From Nepenthes gracilis (lineage: Eukaryota > Streptophyta > Magnoliopsida > Caryophyllales > Nepenthaceae), in contig BSYO01000016.1 in the NCBI GenBank assembly GCA_033239525.1, forward strand, positions 2,819,333 to 2,883,332: 64,000 nt of DNA, given 5' to 3'. Position numbers and translations under genes: made by a program. Shown here one piece after another: positions 49,061 to 60,774 of the stretch. The number at the start of each line of letters is the position of its first letter. The stretch's first letter is position 1. The notes beneath the pieces are model-generated. The model ran no database searches, was not told where the DNA came from, and was given only the letters and a program-made list of their open reading frames with translations.

Positions 49061-50235
49061 TGTTACAATTTCTCATAATTTTATATTTTTTAGTTCAGAA
49101 AAAATATTTTTAGTTCTTTAATAAATTATAGAGTTTTTCTATAATTTTTAAAATACTTGTCATTTGATGCATGAAATTTCTTATAAGAACTTAATTGTGA
49201 CATTTTAAAGTATATAAGAGTGGTGTTATAAAATTTTAGACATATAATAATTGTATAATTTACAAATTACAGAAATTATAAGTAGTTTGTTGAAATTTAT
49301 TTGTTCTTTTCAATTCTAAGCATGTAGGAAAAGAAGACTAAAATTTCAAAATATACAAATATATATTTCAAGGTTTAGAACATATTAAAATAAGATATAT
49401 AAAATTCATTATATATAGAATCATTAAATTGTAAATTTAAGACATACATGTAAAAAATTGCAAGAAAATAATTTAATAACCCAATTACATGAATTAAGGA
49501 TATGATTTTTATAAAATCATAAAGAATGGGAGTAAGAATTTATATATGTAAAGTACCATCATTTTAGCCATAAACATATGTCGTGTACGAACATTTGAAG
49601 TAATAAATATTCAAAAAAATAAGAAAAAATCAGTAATAAAGGAAAAGAAAGAATAAGATACATTTACCTTAATTTTAGTTTATTAAAATTTGACTTGGTT
49701 TCACTTAAAATTGGCTTTTCTAACTTCTTCTCTCTCTTTCTCTGTCATCTTTTAACATCTTGTAGAAAATAATCAAAAATTAATCTTCTCTCTCTTTCTT
49801 TATCATCTTTCAAAATCTGGTAAAAAATAATTAAAAATTGATCGGATATGATATATATAGTAGATTGACGCATGCGTGTTGCATTGAGCGCCCATCAAGC
49901 ACCACGGCGAAACATAGTGGTGCATGAGTGTTGCCTTAAAACATATGTCAAGCATTGGCATTCTATCTCAATGTGTTCGAGTATTTCTCAACCATGCATC
50001 TAGCGCAAGTATATGGAAAATCACATTCAAACTCTGCTCATGCGATGGTTTCGTGTGACTTTCCTACCGAGTCACACATAAGTATACATTGGCGCCAGTC
50101 AGGTATCCAGCAATTCATAATAACTCGGTTTAAAATTAATTTTTGACTTAATGTTTTTCTTCTTTAATCTCAATTTTAATTATTTTAATTTAATTAATCA
50201 TAATTAAAATAAAATTTAAAACTCAAACATTACAA
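49061..50235 (-). repeat. LTR-like relic, minus orientation
   Basis: The plus strand starts TGTTACAATTTC and ends CTCAAACATTACA, so the minus strand starts TGTAATGTTTGAG, similar to the LTR at 60775. Minus-strand order: TATATATATCATATCC at about 49858, a purine-rich leader that is itself tandemly duplicated (period about 60 bp, 49735-49860), AATTAAGGTAAATGTA at 49672 as a splice-donor match, then AT-rich sequence. No target-site duplication was found. Non-coding. Confidence 0.55.
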
Positions 50236-50911
50236 TTATCATCAAATATTTGTATAAAAAGATGAATGGAAAGGCAATTTCTTAAATATTTTAGAATTTC
50301 AGGATAATATATTTAAATTATGATATAAAATTTTAAAATCTCATAAAATAAAAGTAAATTCAACATGCATACAATATAATTTCAAAAGAAGCAAGAAACT
50401 ACCACATAAATAAATGAAACAAAATTAATAAGAATAATCTTCTAAAAATTTTAGTAATAAAGGAAAAAAAATAAACTATCTTAGTTTTATCAAATATTTA
50501 TTTTAAGTCATTTAAAATTTTATTTTTCTTTCTCTATTTCTTCATCTCTTTTTTTTCTCTTCTTTTCTCCTCATTCTCTCTCTTCATTTAAAATTTCAAG
50601 ATAAAAAATGTGCTGAAAGATTATCAAAAATATTTAAATAGCAAACTAATCCATATATATCACTCATAAGTGAGCTAGGCACAAATGTTAATTTTAATTG
50701 GTGGACGAGTGCCGATCAGTCGCACACCAGATATTATGATTCTACCTCAAACACTTTTATATTTAATTCTTATATTTATTGGACGCCCTCTCAAGTCACT
50801 TTATACCTAATTATTTCAACCGAGCTAAAACTTTTTTTTTAAAAAAAATTTTTATTTAATCAAATTAATAAATGATGTATTAAATCATATTTGGTATCCG
50901 AATATTACAAT
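50236..50911 (-). repeat. Truncated LTR-like relic, minus orientation
   Basis: The minus strand starts at 50911 with TGTAATATTCGGATACC, followed by a CT/GA-rich leader (50520-50590) and AACTAAGATAGTTT at 50476, a mutated form of the donor-like motif. The rest is missing, cut by the neighbouring relic. Non-coding. Confidence 0.45.
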
Positions 50912-51960
50912 TTTAATAGACTATATTTTTATGTAATTGATAACTTTGTATATTAAAACTTTTTCATTTAAATATATACTTATATTATATTTTAATCTAA
51001 ACATTATAATTTTAAAATATTTATATTTTTATATATTTATGTAAATGTATATTTTAAATAAAATAATTAAAAATTTAAAAAATGTTTATGAATCTGTCTA
51101 AAATAATTTGATTTTAATTATAAATGAAAAATTTATTAATGATAATAATTTTTTATCAAAATTTTATTCATATTCAATCCAAATTGGATTTTAATAAGAA
51201 CTACTAAATTGTCAACTTGCCTTAAAATCCTCCTATTATAAGTTAAAATACATATTTAAAAAATTGTACCAGTTAGACATTATACATTTTAGTCAGAACA
51301 TTTTTTAGAAATAATTATTAATCTTTATAGCTTACATTGTAAATTGCAAATATAGTACTCAAATTGATTAATACAGGAGTTATTGTTAATATTCTCCATT
51401 ATACAGAATTAAAATTGAATCATTTAATCAGTTCAAGTTCAGTCTAATTGACCCAAATTTTTTTATAAAATTTAGTCATTATATTTGAATATTAGACGGT
51501 GCAATAAAAAACTTAGGTGCAATTAAATTTTGGGTTGATTATGGTATTGGGTAAAAGTGATTTATTTGACATGATTTGATCAAATTATAATTTTTTGAAT
51601 ATATATTTTTTATTTTAAATGAATACTAAGATTGAAAATTATTTTAATAAATATGTTTTTATATAATTAATAATTTATATGTAAAAAAACTTTAGATATG
51701 TACTTACATAATATTTTATGTGATTATTTTATAATTTTTGTATATTTTATGTGAATATTTTTTTATTAAAATGGTTAAAAAAATATTCATGTACTAATCC
51801 AAACTGACCCTATTTGGACTATAGATGGACACAACTATGACTTTTTTCATAATGATAAAGTCATGTTCAGCCCAACTCAATTTACTGGTCATAATTTTGA
51901 ATTTAAACTTAGTCTGTATTCTAATCAAATTTGACTCTAATCATCTGTAAATTTATATAC
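50912..51960. repeat. Dispersed repeat, copies 2 and 3
   Basis: Blocks at 50910-51130 and 51580-51960 follow the order seen at 40310-40720: a long AT-rich run, then AAAAATATTCATGTACTAATCC / AAAAATGTTTATGAATCTG-type junctions and, in copy 3, CCAAACTGACCC. They may be ends of one larger broken element. The stretch 51961-52826 is AT-rich without features. Confidence 0.4.
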
Positions 51961-52826
51961 ATTATTTGGATAAAAATTTTAGCTTTTATGTTTGTTATGC
52001 TCAAAATTATCGATTTTAGGTAAAATTTTTTGGCTTTTAACTTTATTTTTTAGATGTTTTACTGCAAGATTTTAGACATTGCTGTCATTAAGTTTTAGGA
52101 TCCAACTGTTTGAAATGTATATCTTTTCGACCATTAAGCTTATTATTTCAATTTTTACTGTGAAATTTTAAATTTTAATAATGTCGAATTTCTGACTCCA
52201 CTTATTTTGGATTCTTTATCTCCCAATTGATTGTTTATCTTTCAAATGTCAATTTTTTATTTTAGATATTGGTTATAATTTTCTTATCTCATTTTAATTT
52301 TTTTGATGGAATATGAGCTACCCCCACTTTTTTCTAAATTTATATAATTTATTTATATCATTTGAATGTAGAATATTAAGGTAATGAATTTTATCTTAAT
52401 GCTACTTTTCTTTTAGACATGAAAAAATATTTTATTATATAAATATATACTAAAATTTTATTAATGAAACTAACAAAAATAAGAAATATTTTTATTAGTC
52501 ATTTAATAATTTAACACCCATAACTAATAATAATCTAACTTAATATTATTTTACATTTATCATTTATTTAAATTTTAAGTAAAAACAGTTTAATAACTAA
52601 AAAAAAAAAAAACAATACTAACATTTAAATTTTAATGACATAACCAAAAAATGACTGATCGGTTTATAAATTTGCTCATATTCTGCTTATTTCATCTTTT
52701 TAATTTTTATATCTTTTTATATTTTAAATTACAGATCTTATATTAATACATTTTAAAATTAAAAAAAAATTATTTTAATTTATTTTTTTCTGGCGTCATT
52801 TAGAAATTTGTATGTAATTCTTGATT

Positions 52827-54090
52827 ATATATATATAATTTTCATATATTATTACTTATTTTTTTTTTAAAAAAATGCCACTGATAAAAAAAAAAAAAAA
52901 AGAGATCAAATTGTACGAATGCTTGTGTACTCCGTGCAATTATTAAACTTGGGATCCAAGCAACGTAAATGTAAATGATATCAAATCATCAGAAGATTTC
53001 TTCTGCGGCTTTCAATATGACAAGTCATCAACGGCGCGGGATCGCTGAAAATCAGAACGGTACGGTGCACCTCCCCACACTACAGCCTGTCCATTCCTTA
53101 ACCGATTTTCTTCCCCCTTTTTTTCCTTTTTTTAAAAAAATAAAAACCACAATTAAAAATTAAAAATTAAAAAAAAAAAAAAAAACAGAGGCGTTCGAGT
53201 ACGATCGGGAGTACGAGAAATCAGGATCATTAACTAACTCATTAAATATGAAATTTGCAGTCGGCTGTCCGCCTCAGAGACACTGATTGCCCATTTCCCC
53301 TTCAATACCCTCTACCGAGGCCTTTTTAAAGTAAATATTATTATTTATTTATATTAATATAGTTATAAATTTTATTTTATTTTATTTTATCCTTATTTTA
53401 AATTTAATAATTTTAATATAAATAAATATAAACTATAATTTTTTAGAGAATATTATATATATATATATATATAATTTTCATATATTATTACTTATTTTTT
53501 TAGAAAAATGCCACTGATAAAAAAAAAAAAAAAGAGATCAAATTGTACGAATGCTTGTGTACTCCGTGCAATTATTAAACTTGGGATCCAAGCAACGTAA
53601 ATGTAAATGATATCAAATCATCAGAAGATTTCTTCTGCGGCTTTCAATATGACAAGTCATCAACGGCGCGGGATCGCTGAAAATCAGAACGGTACGGTGC
53701 ACCTCCCCACACTACAGCCTGTCCATTCCTTAACCGATTTTCTTCCCCCTTTTTTTCCTTTTTAAAAAAAAAAAACTACAATTAAAAATTAAAAATTAAA
53801 AAAAAAAAAACAGAGGCGTTCGAGTACGATCGGGAGTACGAGAAATCAGGATCATTAACTAACTCATTAAATATGAAATTTGCAGTCGGCTGTCCGCCTC
53901 AGAGACACTGATTGCCCATTTCCCCTTCAATACCCTCTACCGAGGCCTTTTTAAAGTAAATATTATTATTTATTTATATTAATATAGTTATAAATTTTAT
54001 TTTATTTTATCCTTATTTTAAATTTAATAATTTTAATATAAATAAATATATAAACTATAATTTTTTTAGAAAATATTATATATATATATA
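52827..54090. repeat. 632-bp tandem duplication
   Basis: Two direct copies, about 52827-53458 and 53459-54090, are nearly identical outside poly-A/poly-T and (TA)n runs, which differ in length. Landmarks repeat at a 632-bp interval: AGAGATCAAATTGTACGAAT (52901 and 53533), CAACGGCGCGGGATCGCTG, and GCAGTCGGCTGTCCGCCTC. Each unit is flanked by (TA)n, suggesting unequal exchange between TA runs. The unit is GC-richer than its surroundings; a 62-codon frame in each copy shows no family. Confidence 0.93.
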
Positions 54091-54105
54091 TTATATATTC
54101 ACACG

Positions 54106-54340
54106 CTGGATTGAGGGCGTCGCCTTCCCTTGGAGAAGGCTGACCGCTCTTCTCTTAATTTCGCCGTCGGATGTAAATCCAAGCGGTTATGTATTTTGGA
54201 TGATTAAATTTAAAATCGAACAGTCCATGTTATATTATTCATTTAAAACGTGTGGGCCGTCGAATTTTACGTCCGACGGTTCAGATGAGGAGAATGACGG
54301 TCTTTCTCCACAAGGGAGAATAATGCCCCCCCGGATCCAG
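54106..54340. mobile_element. MITE with long imperfect inverted repeats
   Basis: 235 bp. Left CTGGATTGAGGGCGTCGCC, right end in reverse complement CTGGATCCGGGGGGGCATT. Inverted similarity extends inward about 60 bp, through TCCCTTGGAGAAGGCTGACCG / TCCCTTGTGGAGAAAGACCG and GCCGTCGGATGTAAA / ACCGTCGGACGTAAA. Flanks are TTCACACG on the left and TTCACCATT on the right, a possible 5-bp or degenerate 8-9-bp duplication as in Mutator-type elements. Non-coding. Confidence 0.75.
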
Positions 54341-55950
54341 TTCACCATTCATATGTTTTAATCTCAATGTTAGAATGATAATTATATTTTTGATGATATT
54401 AGGTTATCAATTTTTTTATTTATATAATTTGTTCTCGAATATTTTTTAAATTTTTAAATATTTTATTTAGTTACATGTGTTAGATACATAAAATATAGAA
54501 AAATATTTTCTTATATTTTTTTGAAATAAATTGAAAAATATAAAATATATTTTATACAAGTGATTTTTTTTTCCCAATGAAGCAAAACCTTTAAATAAAA
54601 TAAAATAATATAAATATCAAATAATATAAAATTCAATATATTCAATTTCTCATTTATATGAGAAAAATATATTATACTTGAGAAAATTATTATTGTGATT
54701 GCCGTATCTGTTGCTACCATTCTTGGCCACCGTTGCAAGTCACCGATTGCCGCCGCCGCCGCCAGCTGCGCCAACCATCCCCACAGCCATAAATATCTAT
54801 TCATCGTTTTTTTTAAATAATAATAATAATAATAAGTTGTACCAGCTCTTCACAGTGTTAATTATCCTACTTTAGATAATAAATATTTTATTAATAAATT
54901 AACTGTTTTATCTTCAAATTTTAATAAATATAATTTAAAAAAATTTCTGAGAATAAAAATGCAAGATAATGAAAAACCATATCATGATGTAAAACCCAAA
55001 TTTTATTTTGTTAAATATCAGAATTTTAATTCCTAAAATTATTACCTTTTGGAGATTAATTTGAAGATTCAAAATCTCCAAATAATATCCAAAATTTAAA
55101 TCCCAAAATATATTTTTTATTATATCATAATTCAAAAATTTTGCTTTTTTTTATATATGGATAATTTAAATCCCAAATTTAATTTATTAATATTTATTTT
55201 GCTAAAATAGGGATTTGAAATTTCCAAAATTTATATTTAGAACTCCATATTTAAATATCGAACAAAAAAGCCCTCTAAACTCTTTTTTTCTTTGTATTGT
55301 TTTCCCTTAAAGGAATTCATTATAGCCAAAATCATAACCATCGATGCCACCAGTATCATTCTCGATGGTATATTCATAAATAAAAAATTTGAATATTCTG
55401 TCACTCCTATGACTGATCCATAATACTTATTTTATTTTCTTAGGTTATATTCAGAGCTACATATTTAAATATTGAACAAAAATGCCCCCAAAATTATTAT
55501 TATTATTATTTTTGATATTTTGAGAAGATTAAGAGGTCGGAACGCATTATAACAATATTTATCACTATCAATGCTGCCCTGTATATTTTTTTATACTATA
55601 TATGTAAATGAGAAAATGCTATTCCTTCTACTGGTATAATTTATATATAATTTTTTTAAAAATATGTCAAGCCTATTAAAAATTTTTTTAAATATATAAT
55701 ATATAAAAAAATATGTGTATAAATTATAAGAAAGTAAATAGTTTTAAACAAATACTAAACACACAAAACATATTTTAAAAAATAATATAATAAAAATATT
55801 TTTAAAAAATCCAATTTCCCCCTTTGATAAAACCAAGAGATTTCATAGGGTAGCTGTCCCTTAACTGGCAGCTGTCTATCCTGGCCTGGAGGACACCCAC
55901 CCGCCATCTTCCCCTCCCTAAAATGATATAACTTCAGATTCATCTGAGCA
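54341..55950. other. AT-rich intergenic sequence upstream of the EPF-like gene
   Basis: No gene recognised. A short GC-rich block (54697-54790) with GCCGCCGCCGCCGCC is a simple trinucleotide run. Frames of 97-105 codons on the minus strand (54511-54804, 55755-56072) show no family and overlap promoter sequence. Confidence 0.5.
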
Positions 55951-56279
55951 AATATGCATACACACAGAGAGAGGCTTTTGCTTAAACAAGTTAGTATTTC
56001 GACGTATGGAAGAAAAAATCCGCTGGTTACCCAAAATGTGATCAGCAGTAGAATCACTTGTTCGTGAAACAAGATCTCTCCGCCATTGACAGACGACAGA
56101 AGATTAACAGAAACCCTAGAGAAGTTCCCCTTTTTCTTTTTCGAGAACAGGGAGTTTGTTTGGCTGCATTTATTGAGAAGGTTATCATTTGCTATACATT
56201 CGAGATTTTGCTCGAGTTCTTCATCTTAAATCCAAACGCTTCCTCTCTCTCTCTCTCTCTTTCTGTTTGTTCAAACTTC

Positions 56280-57062
56280 ATGATCATCATGATCACTGGA
56301 AGGAGGAGGATTTGTTGTTTGTTGATATCAACTCTGCAAATTATGAATTGGGTTTCTGCATCAAGTAGGAGTTTAGCTTCAAATCATGATCATGGTGCTC
56401 TTCAACAAGGTTAGCCACTTAAAACGTCTTGTCGATATTACATTCTCTATCTTTACATGGATTATGCTCTACTTCGATTACTGGAAACTCGAAGGTAAGA
56501 AAGAATCATAGAAAACTTCACTGAAAGTCATTCATGCCGTCAGCTGTCGTGACGTTTTTTTTTTCCTTCGAGCTTCTCTTTTTCTTTCAAACTCCATGGA
56601 TTCAAATACAACATCAGGAAGGTTATTTACAAAATCTAATCTAAACCCATTTGCTTGTTCAGTGAATGATAGCTGCTCAGATTCTTCCCCTGTCAAATTC
56701 AGTTCAAAACAGGTTCCCCCTCTCTGTCTCTCCCCCTCCGTTTTCCCCAGTTTATCCCCTGTTTTTCGCCGTATTTTTTATTTCATTATTAATCTATAGA
56801 ACACTGATTTTTTTTTTTTTTTTGTGTTATTTCTCACGAGGATTTAAAGGGCATAGAGGAAGAGCCAGAGGTGAAGGAGATCTACCAAGAGGAGAAGAAA
56901 ATTGGGTCAAGACCTCCAAATTGTGAGAACAAGTGTTATGGATGCAGACCGTGTGAAGCAATACAATCACCCACCATTACTGGACATTTTAGTCTGCAGT
57001 ACGCAAATTACTTTCCTGAGGGTTGGAAATGCAAATGTGGCCCTTCTTTATATAGTCCTTGA
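56280..57062 (+). CDS. EPIDERMAL PATTERNING FACTOR-like (EPFL) secreted peptide
   Basis: Two exons, 56280-56409 and 56857-57062, with a GT-AG intron in phase 1, give 111 residues. EPF/EPFL peptides are secreted ligands for ERECTA-family receptor kinases and control stomatal spacing, growth and organ shape. Residues 1-27 form a signal peptide (basic GRRR, hydrophobic ICCLLISTLQIMNW, probable cut after VSA). An acidic propeptide follows (EEEPEVKEIYQEE). The mature domain begins KKIGSRPPNCENKCYGCRPC and ends WKCKCGPSLYSP, with six cysteines at 66, 70, 73, 76, 102 and 104 and the family spacing CxxxCxxCxxC...CxC. The loop between the cysteine clusters is about 25 residues. The IGSRPP...EAIQ and EGWKCKCG features place it near the EPFL1/2/3/7/8 group rather than EPF1/2 or stomagen. 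The acceptor at 56856 was chosen because it is the one that keeps the frame. A CT microsatellite (56243-56261) lies in the leader. Confidence 0.9.
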
Positions 57063-57644
57063 ATTGATATTTAAAGGCCACATATTTATATTTATATGTA
57101 TATGTATGGATCGTGCTCTGTCTTCTTGCTTGGAGCAATGAGTTCATGTACTTCAGAAACTGTATAATTGATTAACCCCTCGACCCCATTTCAATTAGTT
57201 CTGGATCATCTTTTAGGTATCATCTACATCAATGCCCCCAAAAAAAAAAAAATCCATTTTACTTCATTTTTTGAGATAATTTCTCTTTTTTGGGAGATAA
57301 ATACTATTCTTATAATCTATTTACAATTGTTTTATAAAAATTAAATTTATCATAAATACAACATCTGAAACAACATTTATAAATAAATAAATAAATAAAT
57401 AATATTGTCTGTTTTCAAGATGAAAAATATTTTTTTACTTTGGTTTGTCAAAATGCAATTATAATAATTTTTCAAATTTTCAGTGCTTTTAATTTTTTTT
57501 TATTTTTTGAAAAAAGCGATAAAAAGATGTTTGGACGAAATAAAGGGAATTTATAAATTTTAGACGACGTGTGAGGTATTGTTTGAGAGTTTGAAGAGTG
57601 ATATTCAAGTTCATCATTTGATTCTTATTGAAGAGTGAAAAATG
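57063..57644. other. 3' flank of the EPF-like gene
   Basis: It contains the presumable 3' UTR, a poly-A run (57239-57252) and an AATA microsatellite (57380-57403). Nothing else is recognised. Confidence 0.5.
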
Positions 57645-57649
57645 GTATT

Positions 57650-58684
57650 TGATGGATCCAATGAGATTATGGGCCGACCTAGCACCAAGGCCAACCGTCA
57701 GCATGTAAGGGAGTGAAGGCTCAATGAGTGGCTACCAAGACACAAGGTGGGAGGCTGGCTTAGTCAAGGCCCAATGGCAACTACAGCGACCCAATTGAGG
57801 CCCAACATGCGATAGGCCGAGGGGACAAGCATTGAGCGGCCCAACTAGCTATGTAGATGGTCGAACAAATCAGGAAGCCTTCCAACCCAACAGTCAATAG
57901 TGCAGTCAAAGCACGGGAACGTAGGCACTGCCTGCAGTCGTCGCTACAACAGATTGACAGACGCCCAGAAAAGACCACTCACGGTCGTGATGCCCTCGCG
58001 AAACGACAACTAACATATGGGATTTTCGTCGACACTGGGCTAGTTTGGTGAATCCTAACAAGATAGCTGTCTCTAGGTTTGGTGCTAAACGACGTCACCA
58101 CCAATATTACAAATACCCTTCACTCCTACTGGTGAGGAAAAACGAAATTTCTCAGTTCCTCAAGGATTTGAACTTCTCAATTCATCCAAGAGAATCCATT
58201 CCCAAAACCCACCGGGAGAGAAACATTGATCCAAGTTCTTCCCCTCCAAGGAAAAGCTAAGTCATCCCACTCGCCCTAAGAGCACATCTTTCATCGACTA
58301 AGATTTTCTTGTCAAGCGCACCGTCGGAGGATAGCCCTTCGCCACTCTAAAACGCTCCTCATCGAGCGTACTATTCTAAGACGCTCCTCACCGAGTACTT
58401 CATGAGAGCCAGGCTTTCAAACTCTACTCACATTCCTCTTTTATGTGCATCCGTTCATTTTGTATCCTTTATCTTTTTATTTTCTTGGAAAGATTTTTGA
58501 TTTGAGCGTTGGAGGAAAAATTGGGGAGTGAGTCCCGTTAATCTTTTGACCTCTTATTTTGTAATTATGTTATGTAGGATTCAGGTTATTAAAGACGAAA
58601 ATCGGACCCATTTTAATTTGACTCAACACTGAAGATTAGATGGCTCACTAATCCATATAACAACTCGAATCTAAAGATGTATCG
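57650..58684 (+). repeat. 5' LTR of the deleted Tat-type element
   Basis: 1035 bp, starting TGATGGATCC and ending ATGTATCG. Its last 395 bp align with 60385-60772: CTACTATTCTAAG-like, ACTCTACTCACATTCC, CATTTTGTATCC, AATCTTTTGACCT and GTATAGGATT/GTAGGATT blocks in the same order. Open frames inside it, such as 57857-58051, are not genes. Confidence 0.8.
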
Positions 58685-58685
58685 T

Positions 58686-58703
58686 TGGCGTTGTCTATGG
58701 GAA
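58686..58703 (+). other. Degraded primer-binding site
   Basis: TGGCGTTGTCTATGGGAA follows the LTR after one spacer base. It differs from the intact form TGGCGCCATCTGTGGGAA at 4055-4072 at three positions, all transitions. Confidence 0.75.
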
Positions 58704-58748
58704 TGATTTCAAAGTTTGATTGCCAACCAACACACTCATGAGAAGAGC

Positions 58749-59690
58749 ATGGTCACTGCCAGGGCATAGGTCTATGCTCTGGCTCGGCACGCCGCCTCCC
58801 ACAGTAACAAGCCCTACACTAGTAGTCATATGGATGAGCAGCTAGGGCCCAACGCGATGACACTCATTGCTCGGACAAGAAACATGTTCAAAATCCTCCA
58901 AGCTGCCGACACGTGTTGGAACGGACCTCAACTAGGGGCTCCCCCTACATCGTTCAGGCTTTGGCTCCAAAACAAAGAGGACGGAGGGAGAAGCATTTGA
59001 CCACAAAGACATGGCAGCACGAGTCCTGAATAAACGCCAGTGGAAACCCCACAGACTTGGGGAGGTCGCCATTTACAATGAAAATTCAGTCGTAGCCGCT
59101 TCCTAACAAATTCGAGATACCAGCCATGGATCCCTACGATGGGAGCACATATCTAATCAACCATTTGAACCATTTCCATGCCCTGCTAAGCTTTTAGAGT
59201 CTGGATAAAGTTGTCATGTGCCTATACTTCCCTCTGACCCTCAGAGGGGACACAAGGGTTTGGTTTTATCACCTCCAACCGAATTCAATCTAAAGGTTCT
59301 ATGAGCTACTCGACTATTTCCTATCACGATTCACCACATGCCGAAGGGAGGAAAAGTAACCTTGGCATCTCGCTCGAATCAGGTAGGGAACGGGCAAAAG
59401 TTTGGAGTACTTCCTGGCCCACTTTGTCACTAAAGCACGGCAGATACTTGGGCTCACCAATAAGGCAAAGTTGAATGCCTTTATCACGGATTTGGAGCAA
59501 GGTAGTTTCTTCCAACACTTGGTCCAACGAGATCCCAAAATCTTCCAAGAGGTCGAGACCATTGTCCGCACTGACATGGTCGCTGTAAAATCTAATGAAG
59601 CAAAGCGGCCTGAGAGTGTGGACCACTTCCCTCGAGTGTCTGCTAGCGGGAAGAAGATGAATGGAGACTACACTGTCCTCTAAGATCCTA
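58749..59690 (+). pseudogene. gag: gag relic of the deleted Tat-type element
   Basis: The start is probably ATG 58749 (MVTARA then a stop). The capsid region is readable at about 59110-59580: FEIPAMDPYDGSTYLINHL, CLYFPLTLRGDTRVWFYHL, DYFLSRFTTCRREEK, SLEYFLAHFVTKARQI and FFQHLVQRDPKIFQEVETI. It parallels the gag of the element at the left edge block by block. Several TAG/TAA stops and frame changes make it non-functional. Confidence 0.85.
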
Positions 59691-59929
59691 GGAGGCGACC
59701 AAGGATGGAGCCAAGAGCTTGGAGGGGGTTTTGACTCTTGAACTTGACCTTTCTAAATGACTAATGAATTAACTTTCTTATACAAATCCGGAATGAAAAG
59801 TTTTTAAAGTAGTCAAAGCGAATTAAGAACTCAAAAGGGAGACCCGTCGAAGTATTGCTGCTACCATTAGTCTCTAGGCCATGGCACTGAAGATTGTTGG
59901 GCGTTGTGAAAAGAAAGGGTTTGATGAAA

Positions 59930-60380
59930 AATGGGCACCTCACCGAATTCTTACGGAATCCAGGGCAAGCCCTTGGAAAAGCAAATTGGAGATAAAATTG
60001 GAAAATGCTTAGGCCTCTTGGGTAGGCAAACCTCCCCCGTTCTATGGCCTCACCGGACAATCCAGAAAGTGCCGACCTCCGAAACTTTCCTTAGTTTACG
60101 CTGCAGGGATGAAGTGATTGCCCCTATGAAGATCAGATGGTTTGGCCTCAAGGTTAAGAGTTTTCGTTCTCTCGACAGCTCCTGATGCTCAAGGCAGCTA
60201 GTAAAAGCTTGAGACAATGTCGAGATGCATGCAACAACCTATCAATGGCAAGTCACATTGTATCATGACCAAAAGGTGGTGGCCCAACGATTTGAGGTGA
60301 AGGATCTAACCCTGTGGAACGAAAAGACAACCGGCAAGATCACCAACAAGAACAAGCACCCCTGAAACGATGAAGGGTTA
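59930..60380 (+). pseudogene. Integrase C-terminal remnant
   Basis: The plus strand reads PVLWPHRTIQKVPTSETFLS followed by EVIAPMKI, corresponding to the LWAYRTTPRxxTGETPF and EAVIPxEI segments of gypsy integrases. It then reads YHDQKVVAQRFEVKDLTLW and TTGKI, corresponding to the C-terminal GPY/F module. Frames shift between the two blocks. Integrase would join element DNA to the chromosome; this remnant cannot. Confidence 0.75.
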
Positions 60381-60384
60381 TCCC

Positions 60385-60772
60385 TCGTCTAAGATACTTC
60401 GCCATTCCAAGCGCATTGCCAAAGCATAACCCTCCACCATTTCAAGACACTCCTCGTCAAGCGTACTATTCTAAGATGTCTCCGCTGAGTGTATAATCAG
60501 AGTTAAGCCCTCTAACTTTACTCACATTACCCTTTTGTGCACATCTGTACATTTTGCATTCTCCATTTTTCTATTCTCTTGAAAAGATTTCTAATTTGAA
60601 CGTCAAAAGATAAATTGGAGCGTAAGTCCCATTAATCCTTTGACCTTTTTGATTGTGTTGTATAGGATTGAAGTTATCAGAGACGGAGATTAAACCCACC
60701 TCAATTCGACCCGACGCAGAAGATTTGGTAGCTCCCTAATCCGTACAATTACTCGGATCTAGGAATGCATCA
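60385..60772 (+). repeat. 3' LTR (5'-truncated) of the deleted Tat-type element
   Basis: 388 bp homologous to the end of the 5' LTR and ending GCATCA. It follows directly on the integrase remnant, so the first ~640 bp of the LTR have been lost. Divergence between the two LTRs is substantial, pointing to an old insertion. Confidence 0.8.
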
Positions 60773-60774
60773 GT

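Larger units (their letters stand above)
57650..60772 (+). mobile_element. Deleted Ty3/gypsy (Tat-type) LTR retrotransposon
   Basis: 3.1 kb, plus orientation. 5' LTR 57650-58684, primer-binding site at 58686, gag relic from 58749, then integrase remnants (about 59930-60380) and the 3' part of the 3' LTR (60385-60772). Protease, reverse transcriptase and RNase H are gone. The 5-bp target-site duplication is GTATT: left at 57645-57649; right split as GT (60773-60774) and ATT (63472-63474) by the later insertion of the LTR at 60775-63466. The termini TGATGG and CATCA match those of the Tat element at the left edge of the window. Confidence 0.88.

Noticed and set aside
55755..56072. 105-codon minus-strand frame divergent from the EPF-like gene
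   Set aside because: No family features; it overlaps the promoter/leader region of the EPF-like gene and lacks supporting structure.
59732..60772. Full-length 3' LTR starting at TGACTC (59732) after a purine run, giving a length close to the 5' LTR
   Set aside because: Sequence from 59732 to 60380 does not resemble the 5' LTR and contains integrase-like text, so the length match is a coincidence.
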